A stretch of 35,336 nt of DNA from Anaerolineae bacterium (lineage in GTDB: Bacteria > Chloroflexota > Anaerolineae > J036 > Brachytrichaceae), in contig JAIMBB010000018.1 of assembly GCA_023511655.1 (NCBI GenBank), forward strand, positions 1-35,336. The letters are read 5' to 3'. The translations under genes and the position numbers were made by a program. Within the stretch, counting starts at the first letter, position 1; each line of letters starts with the position of its first letter. The notes under the pieces are model-generated. The model was not told the DNA's origin and searched no databases. It saw only the letters and a list, made by a program, of their open reading frames with translations. Positions 25,054-31,068 of the stretch are shown here, piece after piece.

Positions 25054-25069
25054 AAAACCATCCGTCGCC
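25034..25069 (+). pseudogene. remnant start of traE-type topoisomerase III
   Basis: The reading frame from ATG 25034 encodes MRLFIAEKPSVA, the canonical N-terminus of TopB/TraE topoisomerase III, and then loses all resemblance (QRDRRRSPQG...), ending at a stop at 25166-25168. In RP4, traE follows traF. The start overlaps the traF end, as expected for a coupled pair. The rest of the gene has evidently been deleted. Confidence 0.75.
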
Positions 25070-25073
25070 CAAC

Positions 25074-25331
25074 GTGACCGCCGACGCTCGCCGCAAGGGC
25101 TGGACACGGGTGGCGGTTGTCCTGGTCATCGCTGCCTGCATCGCCGCCCTGACGGGTTGCAGCGATAACCAAGCAGAGAAGGCAGCGCAGGAACAAGCGC
25201 AGAAGGAAGCCGCGCGCAAAGCCGCCATGAAGGAAGCCTTCAATGTCGGTGATCCAACACAGAACAAACACAAGGGCTTCAAAGGTGGCTGGCCCCCTGC
25301 TGGTGGCAAGAGAGAGGAGGCACAGAAATGA
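25074..25331 (+). CDS. small lipoprotein
   Basis: 85 residues from a GTG at 25074. A basic N-terminus and hydrophobic stretch VAVVLVIAACIAALTGC end in a lipobox cysteine at residue 29. The mature part is a charged helix (NQAEKAAQEQAQKEAARKAAMKEAF) and a Gly/Pro/Lys-rich tail. The start is uncertain: no in-frame ATG lies upstream and the ribosome site is weak, perhaps because the upstream deletion removed the native leader. The stop overlaps the nuclease ATG. Function unknown. Confidence 0.7.
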   Translation: MTADARRKGWTRVAVVLVIAACIAALTGCSDNQAEKAAQEQAQKEAARKAAMKEAFNVGDPTQNKHKGFKGGWPPAGGKREEAQK

Positions 25332-25828
25332 AGCGCCTCGCCGCTTCGCTGGCCCTTTCCCTCGCTGCGCTATGCGCGCAGGCGGGCGAGCCGTTCACGG
25401 CTTGGGTGTTCCATGTCGCCGATGGCGACACGATCACCGTGCTCACTGCCGACAAGCAGCAGGTTCGCGTGCGCCTCGCCAACATCGACGCGCCGGAGAC
25501 GGGCCAGGCCTACGGCCAGGTATGCCGCCAGTCGCTGGCCGCTCAGGTATACCGGCGCGACGTGACCATTCGCCCCATCCCCGGCGAAGATCACGATAAG
25601 TACGGGCGGCTTGTCGCCACCGTCGAGCTGGCCGGTGCCGACGTGAACCTCGCGCAGCTCGCCACGGGCTGCGCGTGGCACTACACCGAGTTCGCCAGGC
25701 GCAACCAGGCCGCGCCGGAGTTCGCGCGCTATGCAGCCGCCGAACAGCAGGCGAGGGCAGGGCGCATCGGCCTATGGGCCGACGCGCACCCGATCAAACC
25801 GAGCCTTTTCAGGAAGACCGAGCAATGA
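25328..25828 (+). CDS. secreted thermonuclease-family nuclease
   Basis: 166-residue staphylococcal-nuclease-like protein with signal peptide MKRLAASLALSLAALCAQA. Family boxes are HVADGDTITVL, VRVRLANIDAPET (with a catalytic-type Arg and Asp), and DKYGRLVATVEL (with a second Arg). It would act in the periplasm. Such nucleases recur in VirB-type plasmid transfer regions, but their role in conjugation is not known. It overlaps both neighbours by ATGA. Confidence 0.93.
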   Translation: MKRLAASLALSLAALCAQAGEPFTAWVFHVADGDTITVLTADKQQVRVRLANIDAPETGQAYGQVCRQSLAAQVYRRDVTIRPIPGEDHDKYGRLVATVELAGADVNLAQLATGCAWHYTEFARRNQAAPEFARYAAAEQQARAGRIGLWADAHPIKPSLFRKTEQ

Positions 25829-26994
25829 CCTTCGCCCGCATCGAGCGCGCCCTTGCGCCGACGTGGACGGCGGCCCTGGTGGCCGCCGCCATCGGTGCCG
25901 CTTCATGGGGCGCGCATCTACCGATGCTCGCCCTCGCGCCGCTGGCCGTCGCCTTGTGGGCGACCAGGCCGACCCGACTCGCAGCATGGCTCACCATGCT
26001 CGCCTATTACCTTGCCGCCGCGCGCGGCCTGCCCTTCGGTGCAGCTCGCTTCTTCGGCAGCGACACGCCCGCGATCTTCTCTGTCGCCCTTTGGTTCGGT
26101 GCATCGCTGGCCCTGTCGGCCCCTTGGGGCCTCGCGTGGGGCCGAACTGGCTTCTGGTGGCGTGTGCCGCTGGCCGTCGCCTTGTGCATCGTGCCGCCTA
26201 TCGGCCTGGTGGGGTGGGCCAACCCGGCGACCGCTGCCGGGGTGTTTTTCCCCGCCACCGGCTGGCTTGGGTTCGCGGCCATGCTGGCCGCGCTCATCGC
26301 CTTGTGCTATCGCACCGCAGCGACCGCCGCCGCGCTGGCCGCGCTGGCCGCCGTCACGAGCTTCGTGCCGTCGCCGCCAGCGCCCGACTGGATCGAAGGC
26401 CACCAGACCACCTACGGCGGTTCTGGTGGGGCTGGCCGAGACTTCATGCGCGACTACGCCGCGAATCAAGACATGATCGAGCGCGCCATGCGCTCGAATC
26501 GCCCCTTCGTCGTCTTCCCTGAAACCGTGGCCGGGTTGTGGTCAGACGCGACCGCCGACCTTTGGGAAGATGCCGCCGCGCAGCTCGCGCGCCAGGGCCG
26601 CACTGTGCTTGTCGGCGCTGAAGTGCCCATCGAGGGCAGCGCGCGAACGCGCAATGCCCTGATCTTCGTCGGCGCGCACCGGGGCGAGCTGGTTCAGCGT
26701 ATCCCGGTGCCGGTGTCAATGTGGAAGCCGTGGACCGACCGAGGCACCGTGGCGAACCTGACCGGCAACGGTATCGGCCAGGTCAACGGCCACCGGGCCG
26801 CCGTCTTCATCTGCTACGAGCAGCTTCTTGCGTGGCCGATGCTTCTTTCGCAGGCGGCCAGGCCGCAGCTCATGATCGGCGCGACCAATGGCTATTGGGC
26901 TGCCGACACGAGCATTCCAGGAATTCAGACCATGACCTTGCAAGCATGGAGTAGGCTTTTTAGCGTGCCGCTTGTCGTGGCCGTCAACTTGTAG
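25825..26994 (+). CDS. traB: TraB-like conjugal transfer protein (nitrilase superfamily)
   Basis: 389-residue membrane protein. Six or so hydrophobic segments fill the first 190 residues, then a nitrilase-like domain shows the catalytic triad regions: Glu in VVFPETVAGLW, Lys near MWKPWTDRG, and Cys in AVFICYEQLLAWP. Apolipoprotein N-acyltransferase (Lnt) has this plan, and the TraB proteins of Agrobacterium Ti-type plasmids are relatives. It might acylate plasmid lipoproteins; the substrate is unproven. ATG at 25825 overlaps the nuclease stop. Confidence 0.85.
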   Translation: MTFARIERALAPTWTAALVAAAIGAASWGAHLPMLALAPLAVALWATRPTRLAAWLTMLAYYLAAARGLPFGAARFFGSDTPAIFSVALWFGASLALSAPWGLAWGRTGFWWRVPLAVALCIVPPIGLVGWANPATAAGVFFPATGWLGFAAMLAALIALCYRTAATAAALAALAAVTSFVPSPPAPDWIEGHQTTYGGSGGAGRDFMRDYAANQDMIERAMRSNRPFVVFPETVAGLWSDATADLWEDAAAQLARQGRTVLVGAEVPIEGSARTRNALIFVGAHRGELVQRIPVPVSMWKPWTDRGTVANLTGNGIGQVNGHRAAVFICYEQLLAWPMLLSQAARPQLMIGATNGYWAADTSIPGIQTMTLQAWSRLFSVPLVVAVNL

Positions 26995-27003
26995 GGGGAC
27001 AGC

Positions 27004-27561
27004 ATGGACTTTGCGGCCATGATCGAACAATGCGCGCCGACCGTAGCGCCGACGACGATGCAGAGCATCGTGAGGGTGGAATCGGGCTTCAAGCCTCACG
27101 CCATCGGCTACCACATCACCAAGGACGGCAAGGCCTACCGCCTGACCGTCCAGCCGAAGGACAAGGCCGAGGCCGTCGCATGGGCGAAGTGGCTTCTCGA
27201 TAACGGCTATCGCTTCGACGCCGGGGCCGCGCAGGTCAATTCGCAGAACTTCCAGCGACTCGGGCTGAACGCCGAGAACGTCTTCGACGCCTGCACCAAT
27301 ATCGGGGCGGGGGGCAAGATTCTCACGGAGTTCTACCAGCGGGCCGTGCGTCAGTACGGCACCGGCCAAGATGCTTTGAAGGCCGCGATCTCCGCTTACC
27401 AGACCGGCAGCTTCACCCGTGGCTATCGCACAGGCTATGTGCAGCGCGTAGCCGGGGCTACAGGCGATTTTTCCGGCAAGGTGAAGGGGAAGGGCAGGGC
27501 GAGCACTCCCGAGGCTCCTATGACCCCGCAAGAGGCCCCTACGAGCGTTTCGTTCAACTGA
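27004..27561 (+). CDS. virB1: VirB1-type lytic transglycosylase
   Basis: 185-residue peptidoglycan-cutting enzyme of the SLT/lysozyme-like fold. Catalytic Glu lies in QSIVRVESGFKPHAIGY, followed by AGAAQVNSQNF, CTNIGAGGKIL and AISAYQTGSF, all transglycosylase boxes. There is no obvious signal peptide, as in some VirB1 relatives. It opens the cell wall for the channel. AGGGGGACAGC precedes ATG 27004. It is separate from the virB operon, at the end of the ssb-traF unit. Confidence 0.93.
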   Translation: MDFAAMIEQCAPTVAPTTMQSIVRVESGFKPHAIGYHITKDGKAYRLTVQPKDKAEAVAWAKWLLDNGYRFDAGAAQVNSQNFQRLGLNAENVFDACTNIGAGGKILTEFYQRAVRQYGTGQDALKAAISAYQTGSFTRGYRTGYVQRVAGATGDFSGKVKGKGRASTPEAPMTPQEAPTSVSFN

Positions 27562-27565
27562 CCCG

Positions 27566-27610
27566 AAGGCATCCGGGGCCTTTTCGCGTGCGCGAAAACC
27601 GGGATGCCCT
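27566..27610 (+). terminator. long nested hairpin after virB1
   Basis: Outer stem AAGGCATCC (27566-27574) pairs imperfectly with GGGATGCCCTT near 27601-27611. The inner perfect stem is TTTTCGCG/CGCGAAAA (27581-27598). It lies 5 bp after the virB1 stop. There is no T tract, so it is a probable but not classical terminator. Confidence 0.5.
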
Positions 27611-27730
27611 TCCAGGCGCGCGCAGCCGCGCTTGGTCGCTGCGCGACTGGCCGGGGCGGCCACCTTCCAGGCCACCACTGGCCTTTGCGCCCGTCCGGGC
27701 GCTATCCAGCCGCTCGACGCGGCGCATTGA

Positions 27731-27774
27731 TTGGTGATGGGCCTCGCGCCTAGCCAGCTCGCCCCCGTCACCAA
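27731..27774. repeat. TGGTGACA/TGTCACCA hairpin element, copy 4
   Basis: TTGGTGAT at 27731-27738 and GTCACCAA at 27767-27774; the ends are slightly degenerate. The interior (GGGCCTCGCGCC, then CCAGCTCGCC) is the reverse complement of copy 1. Confidence 0.75.
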
Positions 27775-27914
27775 TCCGACCTCAGTCCCACCCCTCAAAG
27801 AAGCCCTTCGGCTGCATAGCTGCGCTGGTTGAAACCGGCCAGCTTGCGCGGTCGGGCTTCGCCCCACCGCTGCCGGTGGCGGTTTGATGCTGCCGAAAGG
27901 CTTCGCCCCGCCCG

Positions 27915-27953
27915 TGGTGACACCAGCCCGCCGGCGGCGGCCTGGTGTCACCA
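27915..27953. repeat. TGGTGACA/TGTCACCA hairpin element, copy 5
   Basis: Perfect 12-bp inverted repeat: TGGTGACACCAG at 27915-27926 and CTGGTGTCACCA at 27942-27953, around a GC-rich loop. It is the most perfect palindrome of the family. Confidence 0.8.
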
Positions 27954-28008
27954 AGCCCGCGGCGGGCTTTTCCGGGCGCGTGCATGGGCCGCGCCCTTTG
28001 GTGCCGAT

Positions 28009-28059
28009 TGCTTAGGCCCTGCTTAGGGGTTGCTGATGTTTTGCTTATGTCTTGCAGAC
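28009..28059 (+). repeat. five phased TGCTTAG-type repeats
   Basis: Heptamers start at 28009 (TGCTTAG), 28020 (TGCTTAG), 28031 (TGCTGAT), 28042 (TGCTTAT) and 28053 (TGCAGAC), each exactly 11 bp apart. Sequence, period and orientation match the oriT arrays. Confidence 0.85.
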
Positions 28060-28099
28060 AGAAGCAAGGCATCGGCCCCGAGGGAAAGGCGAAGACAGA

Positions 28100-28174
28100 C
28101 CCGCCCCGCCCCTTCGGGCGTGAGAAATTTTTCTGTCAACGGCTTGCCCCCTCTTGCGTTATTCACCATATGGC
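28100..28174 (+). repeat. 75-bp perfect direct repeat, copy A
   Basis: Identical over 75 bp to 28972-29046. It contains a CGCCCCTTCGGGCG hairpin followed by a TTTTT tract, then the -35 and operator half of the promoter. The duplication created two equally controlled transcription units. Confidence 0.95.
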
Positions 28175-28181
28175 GTATAAT
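28154..28181 (+). promoter_or_regulatory. promoter with CCATATGG operator for the 28211 unit
   Basis: -35 TTGCGT (28154-28159), 16-bp spacer holding TTATTCACCATATGG, and consensus -10 TATAAT (28176-28181). The ATG of the first gene lies 30 bp downstream. Confidence 0.82.
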
Positions 28182-28210
28182 TGAGCCATCGCAGGAAGAA
28201 AGGAAACCCC

Positions 28211-28528
28211 ATGAAGAAGCCCGCCATGCAGACCGAAAACCGACTGATCCTGACGAACATGCGGTTCCGCTTGGGCCAGCTCGCCGCCACGCCCGGCGCA
28301 CTCGCAGCCCTCGCAGAGCAGGGGAAGACCCCGCAAGAGTTTGTGCAGCGCCACGCCTCTTGCGACTGGTCAGACATGGACACCGAGGACGCCACGGCAA
28401 ACACCCTCGCGCTGCTGACTGGCGCCCGCATCTTCTCGTCGTTCAACCTGCCGCAAGGCGGCAAGGTTTGGGTCATCACCGAGGCAGATCGCAGCTCGAC
28501 CACGCTGCTGCTGCCAGAGGACTACTGA
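28211..28528 (+). CDS. conserved plasmid hypothetical protein
   Basis: 105-residue soluble protein. The segment LGQLAATPGALAALAEQGKTPQEFVQRHASCDW and the closing KVWVITEADRSSTTLLLPEDY recur in many small plasmid- and ICE-encoded proteins of unknown function. AAGGAAA precedes ATG 28211. It is the first gene under the CCATATGG promoter, followed by two very small genes. No function can be assigned. Confidence 0.8.
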   Translation: MKKPAMQTENRLILTNMRFRLGQLAATPGALAALAEQGKTPQEFVQRHASCDWSDMDTEDATANTLALLTGARIFSSFNLPQGGKVWVITEADRSSTTLLLPEDY

Positions 28529-28557
28529 ACACCAGGCCAAGGAAAGGAGCAACCACG

Positions 28558-28755
28558 ATGGCCCGCATTCAAGACGTGCTCACCGAATCCGAGCAACTGC
28601 TGATCGTCGAAGCCCTGCACCGCCTGCGCGAGCAGAAGCAGGAGGCCTTGAAGACCGTGCGCGCCGGGGGCATGCGCCCCGGTGGCCGCCAGTTCGAGGA
28701 ACGCGACTTCGGCATTCCTCAGATCGACCGCTTGCTTGCCAAGCTGGACGAGTAG
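28558..28755 (+). CDS. small hypothetical protein
   Basis: 65 residues (MARIQDVLTESEQLLIVEAL, then HRLREQKQEALK...QIDRLLAKLDE), mostly helical and charged. A strong GGAAAGGAG ribosome site precedes ATG 28558, 29 bp after the upstream gene. Composition and operon placement support a real gene. Family and function unknown. Confidence 0.7.
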   Translation: MARIQDVLTESEQLLIVEALHRLREQKQEALKTVRAGGMRPGGRQFEERDFGIPQIDRLLAKLDE

Positions 28756-28766
28756 GAGGCACCAGC

Positions 28767-28967
28767 ATGAAGGCATGGAACGTCAGAGTCTCGCGCCCCG
28801 GTGGCGCGCGCCACATCGGCCAGGTCATGGCCGACCGCGAAGAATGGGCACGGTGCGCCGCGCTTTCGCGCTATGGCGTCACCGACGAGGAAATCGAAGC
28901 CGGAGAGGTGGCCGACCAAGAGCGCGCCATCCTGCCCGATGACGACTTCGACGTTTCCCCGGCCTGA
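28767..28967 (+). CDS. small hypothetical protein
   Basis: 66 residues beginning MKAWNVRVSRPGGARHIGQV, with an acidic C-terminus (PDDDFDVSPA). A strong TAGGAGG ribosome site overlaps the upstream stop, giving tight coupling. It is the last gene of the unit, followed by the terminator-like hairpin in repeat copy B. Function unknown. Confidence 0.7.
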   Translation: MKAWNVRVSRPGGARHIGQVMADREEWARCAALSRYGVTDEEIEAGEVADQERAILPDDDFDVSPA

Positions 28968-28971
28968 GCTT

Positions 28972-29046
28972 CCCGCCCCGCCCCTTCGGGCGTGAGAAAT
29001 TTTTCTGTCAACGGCTTGCCCCCTCTTGCGTTATTCACCATATGGC
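28972..29046 (+). repeat. 75-bp perfect direct repeat, copy B
   Basis: Second copy of 28100-28174, starting 5 bp after the 28767-28967 gene. Its hairpin plus T tract can end that unit, while its promoter half starts the next. Confidence 0.95.
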
Positions 29047-29053
29047 CTACAAT
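29026..29053 (+). promoter_or_regulatory. promoter with CCATATGG operator for the 29069 unit
   Basis: -35 TTGCGT (29026-29031), 16-bp spacer with TTATTCACCATATGG, -10 TACAAT (29048-29053). The ATG embedded in the operator at 29042 lies upstream of the expected transcript start, so translation should begin later. Confidence 0.8.
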
Positions 29054-29068
29054 ATAGGACAACCGACC

Positions 29069-29656
29069 ATGACCACCGACGCCACCATGAGCGACACCGA
29101 ACAGAAGTTCTACGACGCGACGATCAAGAGCATCGACGCCGAGGCGAAGCAGACTGTCATCGTGACGGCTGACGGCCAGGAGAAGACCTTCCCCGTCGCC
29201 TACCAGTTCTGGAAGGAAGGCGAGCGAGGCGTCTTGACCATCACCGAGGGCGACTTCCGGTTTTGGGCCTATGCCGATCAACGGCTGCGCCGCTGGCCGG
29301 AGCAGGACTACCCCGGCGACGAGGCCAAGGGCTACGCGCCGTTCTGGAGCTGGAAGCTGGACGGCAGCGAAGAACGCATTTCGTGCAAGCCGCACTTCGT
29401 GCCGGGCAAGGATGGAAACTACATCAAGGACGAGACGAAGCCGGTTGAAATCCCGGTGCCGCTTGAGTTCTTCGAGCTGTGCGAGAGCCGAGGCCTCACG
29501 CCCGAGCAGGTTCTGAGGGGCTTCATCGCCGACGTTTGCGGGTTGCAGAGCTTCGTCACCAACCCGCGCGAGGACGGCTTCAGCTCCAACGGCAGCGATG
29601 AACGCATGTACGCCGAACAGTGGTTCGAGCGTGCCTACCCCGACTTCAACAACTGA
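29069..29656 (+). CDS. conserved hypothetical protein
   Basis: 195 residues from ATG 29069; an alternative ATG lies at 29087, and the in-frame ATG at 29042 is inside the operator. The N-terminal half is beta-rich (ATIKSIDAEAKQTVIVTADGQEKTFPVAYQFWKEGERG). The C-terminal half includes PVPLEFFELCESRGLTPEQVLRGFIADVCGLQSF, resembling a short helical domain, and ends in WFERAYPDF. I do not recognise a functional family. It is led by the CCATATGG promoter, so it is probably expressed with ssb and the 28211 unit. Confidence 0.75.
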   Translation: MTTDATMSDTEQKFYDATIKSIDAEAKQTVIVTADGQEKTFPVAYQFWKEGERGVLTITEGDFRFWAYADQRLRRWPEQDYPGDEAKGYAPFWSWKLDGSEERISCKPHFVPGKDGNYIKDETKPVEIPVPLEFFELCESRGLTPEQVLRGFIADVCGLQSFVTNPREDGFSSNGSDERMYAEQWFERAYPDFNN

Positions 29657-29664
29657 GGGCGATC

Positions 29665-29958
29665 ATGCGAAGCATCAATGTCCTGCTTGGTGTCCTGGTG
29701 CTGGCCGCTGCGCTGCTTGGCGCTGCGCCTGCCGCACTGGCGAGCGTTGTCGCCGGAGCTGCGGGCGTGCTGATGATGGCTTCGGCCAGTCTGACGACCG
29801 CGCCCCAGGTGCCGGTGTCGGCCCCGGTGCAGATCGCGCGCCAGGTCGAGGTTCCCGCCGCCGTCAAGGTCTTCGAGCTTGAGGGTGGGGCGGGTGTTGT
29901 GGTTTTTCGCCAGGTGAACGGGAAGATGGTCAGCCGCTTCTACCGTGCCCAGGCATGA
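29665..29958 (+). CDS. small membrane or exported hypothetical protein
   Basis: 97 residues. A hydrophobic N-terminus (INVLLGVLVLAAALLGAAPAALASVVAGAAGVLMMASASL) could be a signal peptide plus membrane helix or two helices. The C-terminal 45 residues are soluble (VPAAVKVFELEGGAGVVVFRQVNGKMVSRFYRAQA). It starts 8 bp after the previous stop. Function unknown. Confidence 0.65.
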   Translation: MRSINVLLGVLVLAAALLGAAPAALASVVAGAAGVLMMASASLTTAPQVPVSAPVQIARQVEVPAAVKVFELEGGAGVVVFRQVNGKMVSRFYRAQA

Positions 29959-29968
29959 GGGGATAGCT

Positions 29969-30367
29969 ATGTTCGCCGAGATCGCAGTGACGCTTGTTCT
30001 GGCCGTGGCCGCGTGGTTCTACTGGAACGCGCAGACCTACGGCAAGCGTTCGACCGCCTTCATGTTGAAGGCGTGGCCGACGCTCGACCAGATCAAGGAC
30101 GGCAAGCGGTTTGTCGGCACCCAGGCGAGCGTGGTCTTCTACCACTGCCGCCACAACTGGACGGAGCAACGCGCCGACTTCCTGATCCTCGCCCGCACCG
30201 AGCGCGGCCAGTGGTTCGAGGCCCAGGGCAAGGTGTTCGCCGCCCGGAAGGCCGCGCCCTTCACTGTCACCCGAACCCTGACCACCAACGAGGCGCAGGA
30301 GTGGCTAGGCCGCTACCAGGCACGGGCCGAGCTGACCCGCTACTTCGGCACCATCGAGATTGCATAA
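29969..30367 (+). CDS. membrane-anchored hypothetical protein
   Basis: 132 residues with an N-terminal membrane helix (IAVTLVLAVAAWFYWNA) and a soluble domain containing ASVVFYHCRHNWTEQRADFLILARTERGQWFEAQ. GAGGGGATAG precedes ATG 29969. It follows the 29665 gene by 10 bp. No family recognised. Confidence 0.7.
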   Translation: MFAEIAVTLVLAVAAWFYWNAQTYGKRSTAFMLKAWPTLDQIKDGKRFVGTQASVVFYHCRHNWTEQRADFLILARTERGQWFEAQGKVFAARKAAPFTVTRTLTTNEAQEWLGRYQARAELTRYFGTIEIA

Positions 30368-30371
30368 CGAC

Positions 30372-30611
30372 ATGAGCACTGAGATCGAGAACCTCACGGC
30401 AGCAGACTTCAAGAAGCTGGTGAAGACGCACGGCCTTCGCAGCGAAAAGATGATCGAGGCCTGCCGCCTGGTCTTCGTCGAAGGGGAGACGCGCCGCGCG
30501 GCCAGCATCGCCGCAGGCGTCGATTACGCCTCGCTGCATCGGACGATCCGCAAGCTGCAAGGGCTTTGCCCGCACTGCGGCCAGCCGCTGCCGCGCGAAG
30601 CCGAAGGCTGA
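30372..30611 (+). CDS. KorA/TrfB-like transcriptional regulator
   Basis: 79-residue helix-turn-helix protein. LTAADFKKLVKTHGLRSEKMIEACRLVFVEGETRRAASIAAGVDYASLHRTIRKLQG follows the KorA/TrfB pattern: LTxxxF, then IEACRxVxVxG, then an HTH. It ends in a CPHCGQPLP cysteine pair. IncP KorA represses plasmid promoters by binding a palindrome over the -10/-35. This is the best candidate for binding the CCATATGG sites. ATG at 30372 is chosen over a TTG at 30360. It sits 50 bp ahead of the trfA unit. Confidence 0.8.
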   Translation: MSTEIENLTAADFKKLVKTHGLRSEKMIEACRLVFVEGETRRAASIAAGVDYASLHRTIRKLQGLCPHCGQPLPREAEG

Positions 30612-30643
30612 CCCGCCAAGAGTGACCGAGTGCCATCTATCGT

Positions 30644-30660
30644 TTATTATTCGCCATAGG
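30644..30660 (+). promoter_or_regulatory. putative operator/promoter upstream of the trfA unit
   Basis: TTATTATTCGCCATAGG matches the TTATTCACCATA core at all but one base of that core. It lies 5 bp before the first ATG of the WGR-trfA unit. Replication control by the same regulator as ssb would be logical; inferred from similarity only. Confidence 0.5.
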
Positions 30661-30664
30661 TGAT

Positions 30665-30823
30665 ATGTTTGTGTCAGCGATCAAAGACCTTCGCCAGCTT
30701 GACCGGCGGGTTTGGCATTCCGCGTTCGGTGACATCGTGGTCGAGACGCTTTCGGACGGCACCATTCAATGGCAATCCGGTCAACACGAAGACCCACCAA
30801 AGCCCCACTGCGCAAGACGATGA
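30665..30823 (+). CDS. small hypothetical protein leading the trfA unit
   Basis: 52-residue frame (MFVSAIKDLRQLDRRVWHSA, then FGDIVVETLSDGTIQWQSG...). Its stop overlaps the next ATG (ATGA), and that gene in turn overlaps trfA by ATGA, giving a three-gene coupled chain. No ribosome site is evident at ATG 30665, so it could be a translated leader. Function unknown. Confidence 0.55.
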   Translation: MFVSAIKDLRQLDRRVWHSAFGDIVVETLSDGTIQWQSGQHEDPPKPHCARR

Positions 30824-31068
30824 ACAGCCCGCCGAATGACGACATCACGCACCTGGTCAGGTTCGAGACTGAGACGCGCTACTACGTGGCGCTTCTTCAG
30901 GTCGATCTATTCGGCGAGTGGGTTGTCAGCCGCGCATGGGGCGGGAAAGCAAGCCGCCTCGGGCAGCAAAGGTCAGACCTTTGCGCCAGCCGCGAGGCCG
31001 GGCTTGCCCTCATCGAGCAGGTACGAAAACGCCGCCTGAGACGCGGCTACAAGGAGGTCGGCACATGA
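30820..31068 (+). CDS. stand-alone WGR-domain protein
   Basis: 82 residues almost entirely made of a WGR domain: RYYVALLQVDLFGEWVVSRAWGGKASRLGQQ, then KRRLRRGY. WGR domains bind nucleic acids and occur in polymerases and in small plasmid proteins. It overlaps trfA by ATGA, so a role in replication control or copy number is possible but unproven. Confidence 0.8.
   Translation: MNSPPNDDITHLVRFETETRYYVALLQVDLFGEWVVSRAWGGKASRLGQQRSDLCASREAGLALIEQVRKRRLRRGYKEVGT

Larger units (their letters stand above)
27562..28210. other. 650-bp gene-free region with repeats and a promoter
   Basis: No convincing gene is seen. Contents in order: nested hairpin after virB1, two TGGTGACA elements (27731 and 27915), GC-rich palindromes, a five-copy phased TGCTTAG array (28009-28059), a GCCC-TTCG-GGGC-type hairpin with T tract, and the promoter of the 28211 gene. 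The TGCTTAG array links this region to oriT. It may be a secondary binding site, incompatibility locus or transcription boundary. Confidence 0.7.

Noticed and set aside
26716-27954. 412-codon minus-strand frame
   Set aside because: Runs opposite virB1 and through hairpin-rich non-coding DNA; Arg/Gly-rich chance frame.
29042-29068. ATG at 29042 as gene start
   Set aside because: It lies within the operator and upstream of the -10 box, so it should not be in the transcript.
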